A stretch of 64,000 bases of DNA. Source: Streptomyces kanamyceticus (GTDB lineage: Bacteria > Actinomycetota > Actinomycetes > Streptomycetales > Streptomycetaceae). Every line of letters begins with the position of its first letter. Position 1 is the first letter of the stretch. A program made the translations under genes and the position numbers. The DNA is taken from assembly GCF_008704495.1 (NCBI RefSeq), contig NZ_CP023699.1:8804001-8868000 (forward strand), in the 5' to 3' direction. Of the stretch, positions 55,523-63,955 are shown piece after piece. A model generated the notes under the pieces. That model searched no databases and had not been told where the DNA came from. It saw nothing but the letters and a program-made list of their open reading frames with translations.

Positions 55523-56221
55523 ATGGCAACACCCGATCCCGCGTCCCGCGCCGCCACCCGCCCCGCGGGACGCCCGCGCGACACCCGGCTCGACGACGCG
55601 ATCCTGTCGGCGACGCAGGAGTTGCTGCAGGACGTCGGCTATCCCGGCCTGACGATGGAGGCGGTGGCGCGCCGCGCGGGCACGACCAAGCCCGCGATCA
55701 GGCGGCGTTGGGCCTCCCGGCAGCACCTCGTCATCGCGGCCCTCGCCGACACGATGGGCACGGCGCCCACGCCCGACACCGGCTGCACGCACTGCGATCT
55801 GATCGAGGGCATCGACACCCTCAGCCGTGCCTTCGGCGGCCGCCTCGGGCGGCGTACGCTCCCGGCGCTGATGGCCGACCTGGCCGACGATCCCGCACTG
55901 GACCGGGTGTTCACCGAGACGATCTTCCGTCCGAGGCGGGCGACCACCGAGGCGGCGCTGCGCCGCGGCATCGAGCGGGGCGACATCCGCGCCGACGCGG
56001 ACATCGACCTGCTCCTGGACCTGCTCGGCGCCACCACGTACCACCGGGTGCTCTTCGGGCACCTGCCCGTCACGGACTCACTGGCCCACGACGTGGTGAT
56101 GACGGTCATGGGCGGTGCCGCGACGCCGCGTTGGCGCGGCCGCTACCAGCGGCACCACGAACCGGCCGCGCCGGACGGATCAGTTCTCGCCGAACGGCCC
56201 GCGCAGCGCCGCCCCCAGTGA
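55523..56221 (+). CDS. TetR/AcrR family transcriptional regulator
   Basis: 232 residues. N-terminal helix-turn-helix AILSATQELLQDVGYPGLTMEAVARRAGTTKPAIRRRWASRQHLVIAAL; note Ala-Ile-Arg-Arg-Arg-Trp in place of the usual LYYHF. The C-terminal ligand domain includes TGCTHCDLIEGIDTL and is of the TetR_C_11 kind seen beside MFS pumps. The ATG at 55523 is at the expected transcription start; an upstream ATG at 55502 lies before the -10 and is unlikely. Probably represses the divergent MFS gene and itself. Its 3' end overlaps the convergent STAS gene by 42 bases. Confidence 0.88.
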   Translation: MATPDPASRAATRPAGRPRDTRLDDAILSATQELLQDVGYPGLTMEAVARRAGTTKPAIRRRWASRQHLVIAALADTMGTAPTPDTGCTHCDLIEGIDTLSRAFGGRLGRRTLPALMADLADDPALDRVFTETIFRPRRATTEAALRRGIERGDIRADADIDLLLDLLGATTYHRVLFGHLPVTDSLAHDVVMTVMGGAATPRWRGRYQRHHEPAAPDGSVLAERPAQRRPQ

Positions 56222-56569
56222 CGGCACGGGGCACAGGAGCGGCGTGAGCCTGGTGATGCGCAGCATGCGCAGGGTCAGCGGATCCGTGCACACCACGCGC
56301 AGGTCGCCGCCCCTGCCCCGCACCCGCCGACGGGTCCGCATCAGCAGGGAGATGCCGGAGCAGTCGAAGAAGGTGACCTGGCTGAGGTCGATGACGACCA
56401 GCAGTTCGGCCCCCGAGGCGGCGGCGTCCATCAGTGACACCGTCTGCTGATAGGCCACGAGGTCCACGTCGCCGTGGAGTTCGACCACGATCGCTCCGTC
56501 GAGCCCGTAGACGCTCGGCGGTGGACCGGGTCCCTCTGGTTCGTACTTGCCCAGCTCTGTCTGTAGCAT
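56180..56569 (-). CDS. STAS domain protein (anti-anti-sigma factor type)
   Basis: 129 residues. One STAS domain: VVELHGDVDLVAYQQTVSLMDAA, then LLVVIDLSQVTFFDCSGISLLMRTRRRV with the conserved phosphorylatable serine in DCSG, and LRVVCTDPLTLRMLRITRL. Such proteins bind and release anti-sigma factors when not phosphorylated. A non-typical C-terminal stretch LTPLLCPVPSLGAALRG follows the domain. No anti-sigma or sigma gene is adjacent; the upstream neighbour on the same strand is a SEDS protein. The 179 bases between them hold no other feature I can support. Confidence 0.88.
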   Translation of the reverse strand: MLQTELGKYEPEGPGPPPSVYGLDGAIVVELHGDVDLVAYQQTVSLMDAAASGAELLVVIDLSQVTFFDCSGISLLMRTRRRVRGRGGDLRVVCTDPLTLRMLRITRLTPLLCPVPSLGAALRGPFGEN

Positions 56570-56748
56570 CCATCCCCCCCAGCGCCTGCGTCGGACTCCT
56601 GGAGTGGGAGGCGCGACGGGCCGGTCATGTCCTTGAGATCGCCGGGGGCCGGGGCGTCTGTCGGATCACGCTAGCGGGGGCTGGTGCACTCTGGCGTGCG
56701 GGAACGATTCATGGAAGCGCCGCACCACACGATGGGGTGAAGTGGGCC

Positions 56749-58146
56749 CTAAATCCTTGACAGTTTGGGGGAGGGGTTGGTCGGTTCCGCTATGTCGTGA
56801 TGGAACTGGTCTGTCCGGGCCTGGTGTTTCGCCCCCGCCTGATGGCTCACGACCAGGAGCAGCGAGACGAGAAGCCAGTTCGCGACCATCGAAGAGCCGC
56901 CCTGGGCGAGGAACGGCAATGCCTTGCCGGTGAAAGGCATGAGACCGGTCACGCCCGCCGTCACGATGAACACCTGCAGCGCGAGCACCAGGGAGAGCCC
57001 CGCGGCGAGCAGCTTCCCGAACGGGTTGTCGCAGGCGATGGCCGTACGCAGACCACGCTGGACGAGCAGGGTGTAGAGCAGCAGCACGGCCGTCATCCCG
57101 GCGAGCCCGAGCTCCTCGCCGACGGTGGTGAGGATGAAGTCGCTGCGCCCGGCGAACCCGATGAGTTCGGGGTGCCCCTGCCCGAGCCCCGTCCCGGTGA
57201 CGCCGCCGCTGCCGAAGCCGAACAGGGCCTGCGCCGCCTGGTCGGAGACGAGGCCGGGCGGACGCTGATCGGGCGGCAGGTAGATGTCGAAGGGGTGCAG
57301 CCAGGCGAGGATCCGGCCGCGTACGTGCGGTTCCGTCGCGCCGACCGCGGTGGCGCCGACCGCCGCCATGGCGATCCCGCACACCACCCAACTGGTGCGC
57401 TCCGTGGCGATGTAGAGCATGACGATGAAGACGCCGAAGAACAGCAGCGAGGTGCCCAGGTCTCGCTCGAAGACCAGTACGAGCAGGCTCAGCAGCCACA
57501 CGGCGGCGATCGGGCCGAAGTGCCTGCCGTGCGGCAGGGTCAGGCCGAGCACGCGCCGCCCGGTGAGGGCCAGCGCGTCGCGCCGCGGCACCAGGAAGGC
57601 CGCGAAGAAGATCACGATGGTGACCTTGGCGAACTCGCCCGGCTGGAAGGAGAACGGGCCGAGATAGACCCAGCGCTTGGCGCCGTAGGTGTCGCCGGGG
57701 AAGAACGCGGGCGCCATCAGGAGGGCGAGCGACACCGCCATCGCGACGTACAGATAGCGCTGCAGCCGACGGTAGTTGCGCAGGAACTTCAGGAGCAGGA
57801 CGGCGGCTGCCACCGCGAGGACGGTCCACACGAGCTGTCCGGTGCTCGCGGGCGCCGAGTCGTAGCGCGCGGCGTACGCCGGATCGAGGCGGGCGAGCAG
57901 GACCAGGCTGAGGCCGGTGAGCAGGAAGGCGAGCGGGAGGATGAGCGGATCCGCGTACGGCGTGTAGCGGCGTACGGCGAGGTGGGCGGCGGCGGCCAGG
58001 CAGACCTGGGACGCGGCGAAGCCGAGCAGCTGTCCGGGCAGCTCGCCGCTGAGCGCGAGGCCCGCGCTCGCGTGGCCAAGGACGACGACGGCGACGGCGA
58101 GGGTGAGCAGTCCCGCTTCGGTGCGCCGGGGGTTCAGTCCACGCAC
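56749..58146 (-). CDS. FtsW/RodA/SpoVE family SEDS protein
   Basis: 465 residues with about ten membrane helices. SEDS motifs: YGAKRWVYLGPFSFQPGEFAKV, VFERDLGTSLLFFGVFIVMLYIA, and late TTVGEELGLAGM and TGLMPFTGKALPFLAQGGSSMVANW. These proteins polymerise lipid II into glycan strands with a class B PBP partner. The GTG start lies inside the end of the upstream LCP gene (13-base overlap). No PBP gene follows. Likely one transcript with the LCP protein and perhaps the two-component genes, linking a signal to wall or wall-polymer synthesis. Confidence 0.92.
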   Translation of the reverse strand: MRGLNPRRTEAGLLTLAVAVVVLGHASAGLALSGELPGQLLGFAASQVCLAAAAHLAVRRYTPYADPLILPLAFLLTGLSLVLLARLDPAYAARYDSAPASTGQLVWTVLAVAAAVLLLKFLRNYRRLQRYLYVAMAVSLALLMAPAFFPGDTYGAKRWVYLGPFSFQPGEFAKVTIVIFFAAFLVPRRDALALTGRRVLGLTLPHGRHFGPIAAVWLLSLLVLVFERDLGTSLLFFGVFIVMLYIATERTSWVVCGIAMAAVGATAVGATEPHVRGRILAWLHPFDIYLPPDQRPPGLVSDQAAQALFGFGSGGVTGTGLGQGHPELIGFAGRSDFILTTVGEELGLAGMTAVLLLYTLLVQRGLRTAIACDNPFGKLLAAGLSLVLALQVFIVTAGVTGLMPFTGKALPFLAQGGSSMVANWLLVSLLLVVSHQAGAKHQARTDQFHHDIAEPTNPSPKLSRI

Positions 58147-59360
58147 GGCACACCGCCACCGGAGACCTTCGGGTCGTCGTGACCGGAGTCCTTCTCCGCG
58201 CTGTCCTTCTCCGCGCTGTCCTTCTTCGCGTCGTGCTTCTCCGCGTCGTGTTCGGGTTTGAGCTGTCCTGTCTGTTCCTGGACGCGTCGGCGTACCAGGT
58301 CGCGGTCGACGATGTTGACGTCCTCGCCGTTGTGCCGGGCGAAGGACTCCACCGGCAGGGTGGTGAACTCCACGTTGCCGCCCGTCAGGTTCCTGGCCTC
58401 CTTGACGAAGGAGAACACGCCCCAGCCCTTGTCGAGCACCACGTTCTCCTTGACCACGTCCTTGAGGTCCAGGAGACGGCCGGGGTTGGTCAGCGTGCCC
58501 AGGCTGTTGGCCTGGTGCAGCGCCGACGCGAGGAACGCCTGCTGGCGGCGGGTGCGGTCCAGGTCGCCGCGGGTCAGACCGTGCCGCTGCCGTACGAAGG
58601 CCAGCGCCTCCTGGGCGTTCAGTTTCTGTTCGCCCGCGGGGAAGTCGGCGCCCGAATAGCGATCCTTGACGGGGTGGTTGAGGCAGACCTCGACGCCGCC
58701 CAGGGCGTCGGCCAGATGGTAGAAGCCCGCGAGATTGACCTCGGCGAAGTGGTCGACGGGCACGCCGAGGAAGGTGCGCACCGTCTCGATCTGGGACCGC
58801 CTGCCCGCTTCGCGTCCCGCCTGCTCCAGCTCGTGCCGGTCCTTCACGCCGCGCTTGAGCAGCCGGTTCTCCTCGTCCGCCTTGGCCAGGCCGTACGCCT
58901 TCTTGATCTTGTCCTTGCCGTGCCCCGGTATGTCGACGAGGTCGTCGCGCGGGATGGAGAAGCCCTTGGCCTTGCCGCCGTCGGCGGGCACGTGCAGCAG
59001 GATCAGTGTGTTGGCGTTGTAGCCGCCGATCTCCGAGCTGCCCGCGTGCAGCTTCTTCAGGACGTCCCGGGGGAGTTCGTCCCCGTTCTGGTCCTTGCGG
59101 GTGTCCAGGCCCATGAGCAGGATGTTCGTGGAGCCGTCCGTGGACTTGGGCGCGTCGGGGCCGAGGGCCGCCGATGAGCCGATGCTGTCCAGCTCGCGGT
59201 ACATGTACCAGGCCGCCGCGCCGCCGCCGAGCATCAGGACGGCGGTCAGCACCAGCAGCGTGCGCAGCAGCCGGGCCCGGCGCGAACGCCGTCGCTGACG
59301 CGCTGGGTGGGCACGCGCGCGGTGCCGGGGGCCGGTTGCTCGGGGCGGGTGCGGGGACAT
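58134..59360 (-). CDS. LytR-CpsA-Psr (LCP) family phosphotransferase
   Basis: 408 residues. Basic N terminus, one membrane helix (about 31-50), then the extracellular LCP domain: NILLMGLDTRKDQ, ANTLILLHVPADGGKAKGFSIPRDDLVDIPG, FAEVNLAGFYHLADALGGVEVCLNHPVKD, EALAFVRQRHGL.RGDLDRTRRQQAF with the catalytic arginines. It attaches phosphate-linked glycopolymers to peptidoglycan. The C terminus is a lysine/aspartate tail with 5-residue repeats (AEKDS type) ending near a lone cysteine. The start ATG at 59360 was preferred over one 21 codons earlier because it lies closer to the membrane helix. Overlaps the SEDS gene. Confidence 0.92.
   Translation of the reverse strand: MSPHPPRATGPRHRARAHPARQRRRSRRARLLRTLLVLTAVLMLGGGAAAWYMYRELDSIGSSAALGPDAPKSTDGSTNILLMGLDTRKDQNGDELPRDVLKKLHAGSSEIGGYNANTLILLHVPADGGKAKGFSIPRDDLVDIPGHGKDKIKKAYGLAKADEENRLLKRGVKDRHELEQAGREAGRRSQIETVRTFLGVPVDHFAEVNLAGFYHLADALGGVEVCLNHPVKDRYSGADFPAGEQKLNAQEALAFVRQRHGLTRGDLDRTRRQQAFLASALHQANSLGTLTNPGRLLDLKDVVKENVVLDKGWGVFSFVKEARNLTGGNVEFTTLPVESFARHNGEDVNIVDRDLVRRRVQEQTGQLKPEHDAEKHDAKKDSAEKDSAEKDSGHDDPKVSGGGVPCVD
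58189..58248 (-). repeat. four 15-bp repeats in the LCP gene tail
   Basis: Units at 58189, 58204, 58219 and 58234. The first two are identical (TCCTTCTCCGCGCTG on the plus strand); the others differ by a few bases. They encode the SAEKD/DAKKD-type pentapeptides of the LCP C-terminal tail, probably a flexible wall-associated segment. Confidence 0.85.
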
Positions 59361-59439
59361 GGAGACGATCCTGCGGGCCCGTTGCTGAGGGGATTCTGAG
59401 GAACCGGAAGGGCGCTTCAGCAAGACGTGGGAACAGGTG

Positions 59440-60891
59440 TCACATACGGGCCGCGGGGAGGCGCAGGACGAGGAGCGCGCCGCGCGGGCTGGGAGCCACG
59501 CGCAGGGTCCCGCCGTGCGCCTGCGCGATCTCGCGGGCGATGGCCAGGCCGAGACCGGTGCCCCCGCGGTCCCGGTTGCGGTCCTCCTCCAGGCGCGCGA
59601 ACCGGTCGAAGACCTTCTCCGCGGCCTCGGGCGGGATGCCGGGCCCGTCGTCGGCCACTTCGAGCACGGCCGTGCCGCTCGCCGGATCGGTCCGCGCGGT
59701 GACGCGGACCTCGGAGTCCGCGAAGCGCTGCGCGTTGTCGAGCAGATTGGCGAGCAGCCGCTCCAGCTGACCGCTGTCCCCGCGTACGGAGACGGGTGCG
59801 TCGGCCGTGAGACGTAGCGGGACCCTGGCCGAGCGGCGCCGCGCGATCTCCTCCGCGGTGAGCAGCGACAGGTCCACCAGCGGCGTCGCCGTGGTCTGCT
59901 GCGCCTTCGGCGCCTGCTGTGTGTCGAGGCGGGCCAGGAGCAGCAGATCGGCGGCGATCCGCTCCAGGCGGACGGTGCTCGCGAGGGCCTGCCGAAGGGA
60001 GGCCACCGTCTCCTCGGGATCCTGGCGCAGGAGGGCCAGTTCGAGTTCGGCGCGGACGGCCGCGATCGGATTGCGCAGCTCGTGCGAGGCGTCGGCGACG
60101 AATTGGCGCTGCAGGGTGACCGAGCGCTCCAGGCGTTCCAGGGTGTCGTTGACCGTACGGGCGAGCCGGGTGATCTCGTCCTTGCCGCCAGGCGCGGGCA
60201 CCCGGCGGCTGAGCCGGTCCGCGGTGACGGCGGCGAGCTCCCTGCGGATGGCCTCGACGGGCCGCAGCGCCGAACCGGTCACGCCCCAGGAGATGAGGCC
60301 GGTGAGGACGACGACGAGCGGGCCGCCGACGAGGAGGGTGACGGCGAGCGCGTGACTGGCGTCGGACTCGGCGTTCAGCATGGTCAGCGCGTAGACGTAG
60401 CGGTCGCCCTGTGGCGAGGGCGCGCGCACCACGGCCACCACGCTGCGGTGACTCGCCGCCGCCGCGCTCTCGGAGAGCTCGCGCACCGCGGAGTCCTCGC
60501 CGCGGGCGGGGCGGAAGTCCGCGAGGCGCGCGGCGCGGGTGGCCGGGTCGGGGGCGGTGCTGGCGAGGGCGCGGCCGTGGGCGTCGAGGACGAGCACCGC
60601 GTCGACTCCGTCGTCCGGCTCCGGCAGGTCGGAGGGGAGCTTGTCCGTCCCGGTCATGAGGGCGGCGACGGTCTGCCGTGCGGCGAGCTCGGTGCGGTCG
60701 GCCGCGTTGTCCAGGACGTTGTCGCGCAGCGTGAGGTAGAGCCAGCCGCCGCCGACGGCGAGGGCGAACACCATCGTCAGTACGGCGGCGGCGGTGGCTC
60801 TGGCCCGCAGGGTGCGGGGCCGGGGCAGGCTGGGGCGGAAGCGGCGGCCCGCTCCCGTGGTGGCCGGTCCGGGGGAGGCCTCAGGGCGCAT
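59440..60891 (-). CDS. sensor histidine kinase
   Basis: 483 residues. Two membrane helices (about 33-52 and 184-204) flank an extracellular sensor of about 130 residues. A HAMP segment follows (SALRPVEAIRRELAAVT), then the dimerisation/phosphoacceptor helix with H270 (VADASHELRNP), N box NLLDNAQRF, G1 DDGPGIP and G2 GGTGLGLAIA. It autophosphorylates on H270 and passes phosphate to the response regulator whose gene overlaps it by 11 bases. Signal unknown. LCP and SEDS genes downstream on the same strand suggest an envelope function. Confidence 0.93.
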   Translation of the reverse strand: MRPEASPGPATTGAGRRFRPSLPRPRTLRARATAAAVLTMVFALAVGGGWLYLTLRDNVLDNAADRTELAARQTVAALMTGTDKLPSDLPEPDDGVDAVLVLDAHGRALASTAPDPATRAARLADFRPARGEDSAVRELSESAAAASHRSVVAVVRAPSPQGDRYVYALTMLNAESDASHALAVTLLVGGPLVVVLTGLISWGVTGSALRPVEAIRRELAAVTADRLSRRVPAPGGKDEITRLARTVNDTLERLERSVTLQRQFVADASHELRNPIAAVRAELELALLRQDPEETVASLRQALASTVRLERIAADLLLLARLDTQQAPKAQQTTATPLVDLSLLTAEEIARRRSARVPLRLTADAPVSVRGDSGQLERLLANLLDNAQRFADSEVRVTARTDPASGTAVLEVADDGPGIPPEAAEKVFDRFARLEEDRNRDRGGTGLGLAIAREIAQAHGGTLRVAPSPRGALLVLRLPAARM

Positions 60892-61558
60892 CGGGTGCCA
60901 GCCGGTAGCCGACGCCGCGCACGGTGCGGATCGTGTGGCGGTCGAAGGGCGCGTCGATCTTCTTGCGCAGGGAGCTGACGTACACCTCGACGATGTTGGG
61001 GTCGAGGTCCGCGGGCGATGCCCAGACCTCGTCGAGGATGCCCTGCTTGGAGACCGTGCCGCCGCCCGCCGCCATCAGGCAGCCGAGCACGTCGACCTCC
61101 CGCGCGGTCAGCTCGACCGTCCGCTCGCCGCGCTTGCAGAGGCGGGCGCCGACGTCCAGCGTCAGGTCGCCGACCTGCAGCGTCGAGGCCCGCTCGCGCC
61201 CGGCGCGACGGCCGAGCGCGCGCAGCCGCGCGAGCAGCACGACGAGGGAGAACGGCTTGGTCAGATAGTCGTCCGCGCCCGCGTCGAGCCCGTCGGCCTC
61301 GTCGTACTCGCCGTCCTTGGCGGTCAGGATGAGGACGAGCGCGTGGTCGTCGAGGTTCCGCAGCCGTCGGCAGACCTCGAGACCGCTGAGGCCGGGCAGC
61401 ATCAGGTCGAGCACGATCACGTCGTAGCCGCCGGTCAGGGCCAGCTCGAGTCCGGAGTGTCCGTCGTGGGCGACGTCGACCCAGTGGCCGTCCGACGAGA
61501 TGGCCCGGCGCAGGGTGTCGGCGAGCGCATGCTCGTCCTCGATGACCAGGATCTTCAC
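60881..61558 (-). CDS. OmpR-family response regulator
   Basis: 225 residues. Receiver domain with acidic pocket (IEDEH), phosphoacceptor D51 (IVLDLMLPG), LTAKDG and KPFSLVVLLARL; then a winged-helix DNA-binding domain with LTAREVDVLGCLM and DPNIVEVYVSSLRKKID...IRTVRGVGYRL. The GTG start lies six bases after a -10-like GATATT (plus-strand 61565-61570), so the mRNA may be leaderless. It is upstream of and overlaps the kinase gene. Palindromes at 61629-61713 may be its own binding sites. Confidence 0.93.
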   Translation of the reverse strand: MKILVIEDEHALADTLRRAISSDGHWVDVAHDGHSGLELALTGGYDVIVLDLMLPGLSGLEVCRRLRNLDDHALVLILTAKDGEYDEADGLDAGADDYLTKPFSLVVLLARLRALGRRAGRERASTLQVGDLTLDVGARLCKRGERTVELTAREVDVLGCLMAAGGGTVSKQGILDEVWASPADLDPNIVEVYVSSLRKKIDAPFDRHTIRTVRGVGYRLAPDAP

Positions 61559-62096
61559 GGCTCAAATATCACATATCTAGTAAATGGGGTGAGGATCGCC
61601 AGGGTAGGGCGGGTCTGCTGAGCTGTCTCTGAAGATCCTGAAGACGCGTTCAGGAAGGGCAGCGGGCCGCGGGGTTCCTGAAGCGGGCTTCAGCTGGCTC
61701 AGCCGGGGTTCAGTGTTCCTTCGGCATGGTGGAGAGGCGGCGCGAGGAGCGTGCCGTGTGCGGCCAGGGGCCGCCCGATGAGCAGAGGAGGTGGTCGTTG
61801 TGCCCTACGGCGACCCTCCTAGTCGCGCGTCACGCCGCCGCGTCCGCTAGCGCGCTCTCCTGGGGCGGCGCTCAGCCACCGTGCCCCCTCCGGCGCCCGG
61901 CCGACGAGGCGGCTCGCCCGCCGCCCGCGCCCCGCGCAGTGGCGGACCCGCGTCCCTCACCCGTATCCGCGGTTTCCGCGACCCCCGCCCCCGCGCGGGC
62001 CCGCCGCCGTGCTGCCGTACCGCCGTGCCGTCCCGCGATGACATCGCGCCGCGCCACCGCCGCCGCCAGGCCCGCACTACCCACCGGGTTCCCCTC
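61559..62096. other. intergenic region between the response regulator and ABC permease genes
   Basis: 538 bases without a supported gene. The left end is AT-rich (61561-61590) and forms the response-regulator promoter. The segment 61629-61713 holds the CTGAAG/TTCAG sites listed separately. The right half (about 61720-62096) is GC-rich, with open frames but no family resemblance, ribosome site or conserved leader peptide; I see nothing I can name in it. Confidence 0.6.
61629..61713. promoter_or_regulatory. cluster of CTGAAG/TTCAG operator-like sites
   Basis: CTGAAG occurs at 61629 and 61638 as a nine-base-period direct repeat; CCTGAA-N6-TTCAGG spans 61637-61654; the dyad CTGAAGC-GG-GCTTCAG spans 61678-61693; another TTCAG ends at 61713. 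OmpR-family regulators bind such repeated half-sites, so autoregulation or control of the divergent ABC transporter is likely. Confidence 0.55.
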
Positions 62097-63830
62097 ATGT
62101 CGAAGCTCCGCCAGTTCCCCTCCCGCGGCGCCGTGCGCGTCGCCCGTATGCGCCCCGTCGACCTCCTCGTCCTGCTCGGCGTCGTGGCCGTCTTCTACTG
62201 CGCGGCCCGGATCGGCGCTTCCGCCGACCAGCCGTACGACGCCGCCGCGCCGCCCGTCGTCTCCACCGATCCGGGCCAACTGCCCTACTACGCGGGCCGT
62301 TCGCTGCTGCGGATGTTCGCGGGCCTGGTGCCCGCCGTCCTGTTCACCATCGTCTTCGGCACCTGGGCGGCCCGCTCGCGGCGCGCGGCCAAGGTCATCG
62401 TGCCTGCCATCGACATCCTTCAGTCGGTGCCGGTGCTCACCTTCCTGAGCATCACCGTCACCGGGTTCATCGCGATGTTCCCGCACTCCACGATCGGGCT
62501 CGAACTCGCCTCGGTCTTCGCGGTGTTCACGGCACTCGTGTGGAACATGGCGATGGCCTTCTACCAGTCGCTCACCACCCAGTCCAGGGAACTGGACGAG
62601 GCCGCGCGGCTGATGCGGCTCACCCGCTGGCAGCGGTTCTGGAAGGTGGACGTGCCCAGCGGCATGATCGCCCAGGTCTGGAACGGCATGATCAGCTTCG
62701 GCGCGGCCTGGTTCGCGCTCTCCGCCTCCGAGACGATCAGCGTCAACGGCAAGGACAACGGCCTGCCGGGCGTGGGCTCCTACGTGGCGCAGGCCCTGGA
62801 CAACGGCCAGGGCGGCCGCGTCGCCCTGGCGGTCGTCGTCATGATCACGATGGTCGTCTCCGTCAACTTCTTCTTCTGGCGGCCCATCACGGCATGGGCC
62901 GAGAGGTTCCGCACCGAGGACTGCGAGATCGCCGAGCAGCCCCGCAGCTGGTTCCTGAACCTGCTGCGCCGCTCCACCCTGCCCGCGCTGCTCGGCCGCG
63001 TGCTGCGTCCGGCCGGTGAGCGGCTCGACCGGGCCATGCGCGTCCTCGGCACGAGCCCCGGGCGGCTGCGGCACGACCCGGTCCGCCGCAGGCGTGCCGA
63101 CCTGGTCTTCCACGTGCTCTACGCGATGGCCGTCGGTCTGATCGTGTGGCGGGCGTTCGCGTACATCCTCGACAACGTGCCGGTCGGCGAGATCGGGCAC
63201 GCGGCCTGGCTCGCGCTCATCACGTATGGCCGGGTCATGGCGCTCGTGGTCTTCGCCACCCTGGTCTGGGTGCCGATCGGTGCCTGGATCGGGATGAACC
63301 CCAAGGTCAACCGGATCGCCCAGCCCGTCGTGCAGGTCCTGGCCTCCTTCCCGTCCAACTTCCTCTTCCCGCTCGCCGTCGTGGTCCTCGGCGCCTCCGG
63401 CATCTCCCTCAACTGGGGCGCGATCGCCCTGATGGCGCTCGGCGCGCAGTGGTACGTCCTGTTCAACGTGATCGCGGGCGCGAGCTCCATCCCCGGAGAC
63501 CTGCGCGAGGCGGCCGACGACCTGGGGCTGCGGGGCTGGCTGCGCTGGAAGCGGCTGATCCTGCCCGCGGTGTTCCCCTCGTACACGACCGGCGCCCTGA
63601 CGGCGTCCGGCGGCGCCTGGAACGCGTCCATCCCGGGCGAGTCGGTCTCGTACGGCACCACCACGCTGACCGCCGTCGGCATCGGCGCGTACATCACCCA
63701 GGCAACGGACTCGGGAGACTTCGCCCGCAACTTCCTCGGCGCGGTCGTGATGAGCGTGTACGTGGTCGTCATCAACCGGCTGGTGTGGCGCCGTCTGTAC
63801 CGCTACGCGCAGAACCGGTGCGCGCTGTGA
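62097..63830 (+). CDS. double-length ABC transporter permease (NitT/TauT type)
   Basis: 577 residues built of two homologous permease halves. Half 1 (about 1-270) has the loop ELDEAARLMRLTRWQRFWKVDVPSGMIAQVW; half 2 (about 330-577) has LREAADDLGLRGWLRWKRLILPAVFPSYTTGALTA. Both are EAA-type loops of the nitrate/sulfonate/taurine permease family. Together they carry about 12 helices, so one polypeptide can form the whole pore. The ATPase gene follows after 125 bases. The ATG has no obvious ribosome site. The transported anion is unknown; the binding protein is not in the window. Confidence 0.88.
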   Translation: MSKLRQFPSRGAVRVARMRPVDLLVLLGVVAVFYCAARIGASADQPYDAAAPPVVSTDPGQLPYYAGRSLLRMFAGLVPAVLFTIVFGTWAARSRRAAKVIVPAIDILQSVPVLTFLSITVTGFIAMFPHSTIGLELASVFAVFTALVWNMAMAFYQSLTTQSRELDEAARLMRLTRWQRFWKVDVPSGMIAQVWNGMISFGAAWFALSASETISVNGKDNGLPGVGSYVAQALDNGQGGRVALAVVVMITMVVSVNFFFWRPITAWAERFRTEDCEIAEQPRSWFLNLLRRSTLPALLGRVLRPAGERLDRAMRVLGTSPGRLRHDPVRRRRADLVFHVLYAMAVGLIVWRAFAYILDNVPVGEIGHAAWLALITYGRVMALVVFATLVWVPIGAWIGMNPKVNRIAQPVVQVLASFPSNFLFPLAVVVLGASGISLNWGAIALMALGAQWYVLFNVIAGASSIPGDLREAADDLGLRGWLRWKRLILPAVFPSYTTGALTASGGAWNASIPGESVSYGTTTLTAVGIGAYITQATDSGDFARNFLGAVVMSVYVVVINRLVWRRLYRYAQNRCAL

Positions 63831-63955
63831 TCCGGCGCTGCCTCGCGATCAGGCGCTGCCCGCTCGGCCCGCGCCTCCACGACCGCGCCCGCCCTGACCC
63901 CGGCGCCAGCGTCACCTATCCCCGTCACCTCACCGCATCCCTGAGGAGCACCCCC

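Noticed and set aside
61726..62096. Possible leader peptide before the NitT/TauT permease
   Set aside because: No frame has the RHVDLAR-type core or a terminal Cys run; the frames are low-complexity and GC-driven.
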